The translations under genes and the position numbers were made by a program. The notes beneath the pieces are model-generated. The model was given only the letters and a program-made list of their open reading frames with translations, ran no database searches and was not told where the DNA came from. Below are positions 61,326-64,000 of a stretch of DNA of 64,000 nucleotides, one piece after another; the first letter of the stretch is position 1, and each line of letters starts with the position of its first letter. The DNA is taken from assembly GCA_016291185.1 (NCBI GenBank), contig JAEFAI010000003.1:46423-110422 (forward strand). Reading direction: 5' to 3'. The DNA comes from Bacteroidales bacterium. GTDB taxonomy: Bacteria; Bacteroidota; Bacteroidia; Bacteroidales; UBA932.

Positions 61326-62659
61326 GTAAGACCCAGCGACCAGCTCTTGTGCGTGGGATCGATCGCGTCGGCTGAACCCTTCTGGGTGCCGCACGTGCCG
61401 TGCTCGTAGCCGAAATACACCTGGAAGCGGGACACATGGACGGAGAATCCGACTCCGTACAGGAAGCCGTAAGTACCGCGGCCGAAGGAAGCCGTCAGAT
61501 CCAGCCAGTCAAGCGGGGTGTAATCCGCCCCAAAACGCGTTTCCCAGTACGGATTATAGCGATAATTCGTGTATTGCGCGATCGCGCCGATGCGCAACTG
61601 CTCGCAGTTCGGGAGCGTGTAGCGGACGCCGAGGTTGGCCGTGAACGGCAGTGCCTCGAAGCGCCACTGATTATAGCGCAGGCGCGGGCGAAGGCCATCC
61701 AGGAACTTCTTCCCGATTTCCTTGACCTTCTCGGTCAGGCCATTCTTGTTCAGGTCCTCATACGCGAGGTCCAGGCCGTCGAAATGCAGATAGCCGGAGG
61801 AGACGGCCGCGTTGCCGTAGTGCCAGGCAATGCCGCCGAGATCCAGGATCGAAGCGGACAGGGTCAGGTACTCGCTGGGCGTGACGGCTACGCCCAGATC
61901 AAAAGCGGCGCCACCTCCCGTAGGTAGCGGGAACACATAGTGAGAACGGATGTCCGACAGATTGATGTCCTGGCCGGGGATCGCGTTGACCTTGTAGAAA
62001 CGGCTGGGCATGTCCAGCTCCGCCGTCGAGAAGATGGTGTAGCCATTGTCGGACTTCTGCACGTCGAAACTCGTGAAGCGATAGGACATTCCGTGCATCG
62101 CAAGCAGGAGCTTGGCCCGGCCGCCGATGGAGACGATATCGCTGAGCTTGCGGCCGTAGCCGTAGCTCAGTTCGATGTAGGTCTGGGCTTTGAGGCCGAA
62201 GTTGCTCAGGTCGTACTGGTTCTTCACCGTACCGAGCTTCAGGAGTTCGAAAATACCCTTGGGCACCGACACCGTGCTCGGGATCCGGATGCCGATTTCA
62301 AAGGAATGATAGGCGTCAGCGCGCCGGATGCCGTAGGAGAACAGGTTCAGGCCGACCTCGGCATTGCGGGAAACCATGTCCGGGATCCCGCTCAGGAACG
62401 TTTCGGCAGACACGGACTCGTGCAGGCCCGTCACCAGTCCTCCTTCATAGGGATAATAGAACGTGGAGACACCGTAATTCAGGACTTTGTTGCGGCTCAC
62501 TTCGAAGCCGCCAATGAAATCGCTGTCCGGGAACAGGGCCGGATTGATGCGGTAGACGGGACGGTAGTCTTTCAGGAAGAAACCCTGCTGATACACCTGG
62601 GCATGCAGGAGCGTCCCTGCGCTGAGGAAAAGCGCTATCTGGAGTAAGAACTTTTTCAT
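61313..62659 (-). CDS. DUF5723 family outer-membrane protein
   Basis: A signal peptide (KFLLQIALFLSAGTLLHA) is followed by a beta-rich chain of about 430 residues: GGFEVSRNKVLNYGVSTFYY, LSYGYGRKLSDIVSIGGRAK, SASILDLGGIAWHYG, and a final SLGLTYDL typical of outer-membrane barrels. DUF5723 proteins are common in Bacteroidales and related to FadL/PorV-type barrels, without proven function. The start overlaps the stop of the upstream lipoprotein gene by 4 nt (ATGA), so they work as a pair. Confidence 0.82.
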   Translation of the reverse strand: MKKFLLQIALFLSAGTLLHAQVYQQGFFLKDYRPVYRINPALFPDSDFIGGFEVSRNKVLNYGVSTFYYPYEGGLVTGLHESVSAETFLSGIPDMVSRNAEVGLNLFSYGIRRADAYHSFEIGIRIPSTVSVPKGIFELLKLGTVKNQYDLSNFGLKAQTYIELSYGYGRKLSDIVSIGGRAKLLLAMHGMSYRFTSFDVQKSDNGYTIFSTAELDMPSRFYKVNAIPGQDINLSDIRSHYVFPLPTGGGAAFDLGVAVTPSEYLTLSASILDLGGIAWHYGNAAVSSGYLHFDGLDLAYEDLNKNGLTEKVKEIGKKFLDGLRPRLRYNQWRFEALPFTANLGVRYTLPNCEQLRIGAIAQYTNYRYNPYWETRFGADYTPLDWLDLTASFGRGTYGFLYGVGFSVHVSRFQVYFGYEHGTCGTQKGSADAIDPTHKSWSLGLTYDL

Positions 62660-63792
62660 TTGCCGAAGAGGGTTATGCCACCGAAGAGCTTAGCGGAAGC
62701 GGATTTAATCGAAAGACCCATCGCGGAGGAAAGCGGGACCAGGCCGGCCGTCTTGGAGTATTCCAACTTCAGGTCGATCACGACTTCACGGATGTCAGGG
62801 ATGGTCCCCGTCAGGGCCTCCACCTCAAGCACGACCGGGGTCACGGTCGCTGCATCCGGCTTTCCGCCGACGATCTTGACGTCCGAGGAGAAGACGACAT
62901 CATTGATTTCGTTCCCCTTTTCGTCCCGGAGCTTGATGCTCTTGATCGTCACGTCGAGCGGGAGCGTATTCTCCACATCGAAGGCCAGGCTGCACTTGTG
63001 CAGCTTGAACTTGGCCAGGGGCACGTTCAGCTTCGAGATCGGGAACGCCGGCGAGAGCGAGAACTTCTCGGAGAGAGCGAGATTGCTGGTGAAAGTGGTA
63101 TAGAAAGAGAACTTGGCATCATCCGACGAGCGGACCTGGTCCTTGGCGTTCGCCGGAAGGTCCAGCGTCAGGTCATTCATCTCGACGCTGGTGACCAGGT
63201 CGGTCACTTCGACGGGAAGGTCCAACTGGAAAAGAGAAGTCGCGGAATAGCTGCTCCGGAGGGAGAAATCCTCCATCTTGTATTCTTTCGAATAAGTCTC
63301 CTTGTAGCTGTTGTCCATGCAGCGGACCCAGATGTCGGTATTCAGGGTCAGCGGAGCCGTAATCGGATTCGTGGCGTAGAGGGACACGCGCTGGTTCATG
63401 AATCCGATGTTGAACATGCGCAGCAGGGCGGCCGTCGAAGCGATGGAGCAGGACTGCGAGCCGATGTCCCAGTGGTACGGCTGGGTCGGATCGGGAATGT
63501 CCATGAGCTCACGGAACGCATTCACCGCGAACACCTGATCCTGGCTTTCGATATAGAAAGTGCCGTTGGGCTCCTCTTTCATGAGGCTCTCGATCAAGGG
63601 TGCGATCGATTTGTTGGAACTGAGCAGGTCTTTGACCGTGATGGGGCCGACCTGGCCGATGGGAAGGTAGATTTCTTCCCCAAACAGGGTCATTTCCTTG
63701 TTGATGCCGTCGGGCGCGTCGTACTCGCTACGGGTACAGGCACAGAGCAGCACCATCGTCAGGAATGAGAAAAGTAAGACTCGATGGTTCAT
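62656..63792 (-). CDS. Hypothetical lipoprotein (378 aa)
   Basis: The N-terminus is a lipoprotein signal (VLLFSFLTMVLLCAC, Cys near residue 19). The mature part is beta-rich with no recognised domain, but includes IYLPIGQVGPITVKDLLSS and KLNVPLAKFKLHKCSLAFDV, reminiscent of secreted immunoglobulin-like folds. It is translationally coupled to the DUF5723 barrel, so the two probably form an envelope complex. A TACCTTTG box (63812-63819, minus strand) lies 19 nt before its ATG. Confidence 0.7.
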   Translation of the reverse strand: MNHRVLLFSFLTMVLLCACTRSEYDAPDGINKEMTLFGEEIYLPIGQVGPITVKDLLSSNKSIAPLIESLMKEEPNGTFYIESQDQVFAVNAFRELMDIPDPTQPYHWDIGSQSCSIASTAALLRMFNIGFMNQRVSLYATNPITAPLTLNTDIWVRCMDNSYKETYSKEYKMEDFSLRSSYSATSLFQLDLPVEVTDLVTSVEMNDLTLDLPANAKDQVRSSDDAKFSFYTTFTSNLALSEKFSLSPAFPISKLNVPLAKFKLHKCSLAFDVENTLPLDVTIKSIKLRDEKGNEINDVVFSSDVKIVGGKPDAATVTPVVLEVEALTGTIPDIREVVIDLKLEYSKTAGLVPLSSAMGLSIKSASAKLFGGITLFGK

Positions 63793-63811
63793 ATGTGGTT
63801 AGTTAGTGCTG

Positions 63812-63819
63812 CAAAGGTA
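63812..63819 (-). promoter_or_regulatory. Predicted -7 box for the lipoprotein-barrel pair (TACCTTTG)
   Basis: On the minus strand this matches TAnnTTTG, upstream of the ATG at 63792 and back to back with the box for the transporter. Confidence 0.5.
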
Positions 63820-63840
63820 TAAAAAACTGCGGTTTTTTGC

Positions 63841-63848
63841 TATTTTTG
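63841..63848 (+). promoter_or_regulatory. Predicted -7 box for the right-edge transporter (TATTTTTG)
   Basis: This consensus match lies 25 nt before the ATG at 63874. Confidence 0.5.
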
Positions 63849-63873
63849 CGTAATAAAACCCAAACTCCCGAAT

Positions 63874-64000
63874 GATTCTCCAGATTCTAACGCTGCTCGG
63901 GGCAGTAACGCTCTTCCTCTTTGGTCTGAGCCTGCTCAGCGGCGGTCTTCAGAAAGTGGCCGTCTCTCCGTCACTGCATATCAGTTCCATTTTACCGTCA
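63874..64000 (+). CDS. Na/phosphate cotransporter family protein (N-terminus only)
   Basis: The first 30 residues (MILQILTLLGAVTLFLFGLS, then LLSGGLQKVA) are the typical start of an NptA-type transporter. After QKVA, family members continue with GDRLR and a short helix before the first QSS motif. Here the frame reads VSPSLHISSILPS, which does not fit. The gene is cut by the window edge, so it may be normal further on, or the last 40 bases may not belong to it. Confidence 0.7.

Overview
The window looks like chromosomal DNA from a GC-rich (roughly 58-60 percent by eye) member of the Bacteroidales, possibly Rikenellaceae-like or a related uncultured gut lineage. The evidence is the run obg, parA, parB, DUF5683 protein, MltD-like transglycosylase with LysM domains; families such as DUF5723, DUF3467 and HTH plus fimbrillin-like proteins; promoters of the Bacteroidota type (TAnnTTTG at -7); near absence of Shine-Dalgarno sequences; and many lipoprotein signals. 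No rRNA or tRNA gene was seen.

Layout. 1-7728: 3' end of a Na/phosphate cotransporter, obg, a lipid kinase, parA-parB and envelope genes. 7729-9635: a repeat-filled accessory patch with a GIY-YIG endonuclease bracketed by short palindromes. 9636-17029: rarA, an acetyltransferase-like gene, two outer-membrane-type proteins, then an rlmD - Ca/Na antiporter - cysteate-synthase-like operon. 17030-31303: a large accessory region. It holds a predicted PD-(D/E)XK nuclease-helicase (DUF2075), an AT-richer HNH/HIT/HNH cluster, a DUF2971 protein, two beheaded Rpn-type nucleases, a shortened PIN toxin with its antitoxin, a repeat-rich surface lipoprotein, and a DUF3089 hydrolase. 31310-35347: HicAB, an AlkZ-related protein, an acyltransferase and queA. 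35348-36607: an AT-rich intergenic segment, an HTH regulator and more repeats. 36608-53675: mostly housekeeping genes (CinA-type amidase, ABC-F ATPase, tatC/tatA/valS, rubrerythrin, kdsC, maf, an RluA-type synthase, ridA, transporters, acyltransferase). 53870-59017: a GH31-GH3 glycosidase operon. 59076-64000: a CPA2 antiporter, two envelope genes, and the 5' end of another Na/phosphate cotransporter.

The most unusual content is a set of short dispersed repeats. One family is a small palindrome flanked by GTC and CTCC whose arms differ from copy to copy but stay complementary within each copy. It brackets the GIY-YIG gene and is joined to the 3' ends of both broken Rpn-type nuclease genes. A second family is a GC-rich repeat of about 80-90 bp found five times near accessory genes. 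A third is a group of 116-197 bp foldback elements with copy-specific terminal inverted repeats and small hairpins whose stems covary around a CGCAG loop; one copy lies in frame inside the RluA-type gene. Together with the predicted defence genes at 17.7-22.6 kb, these are the best candidates for undescribed biology here. All family assignments come from reading the protein sequences; no database search was run.
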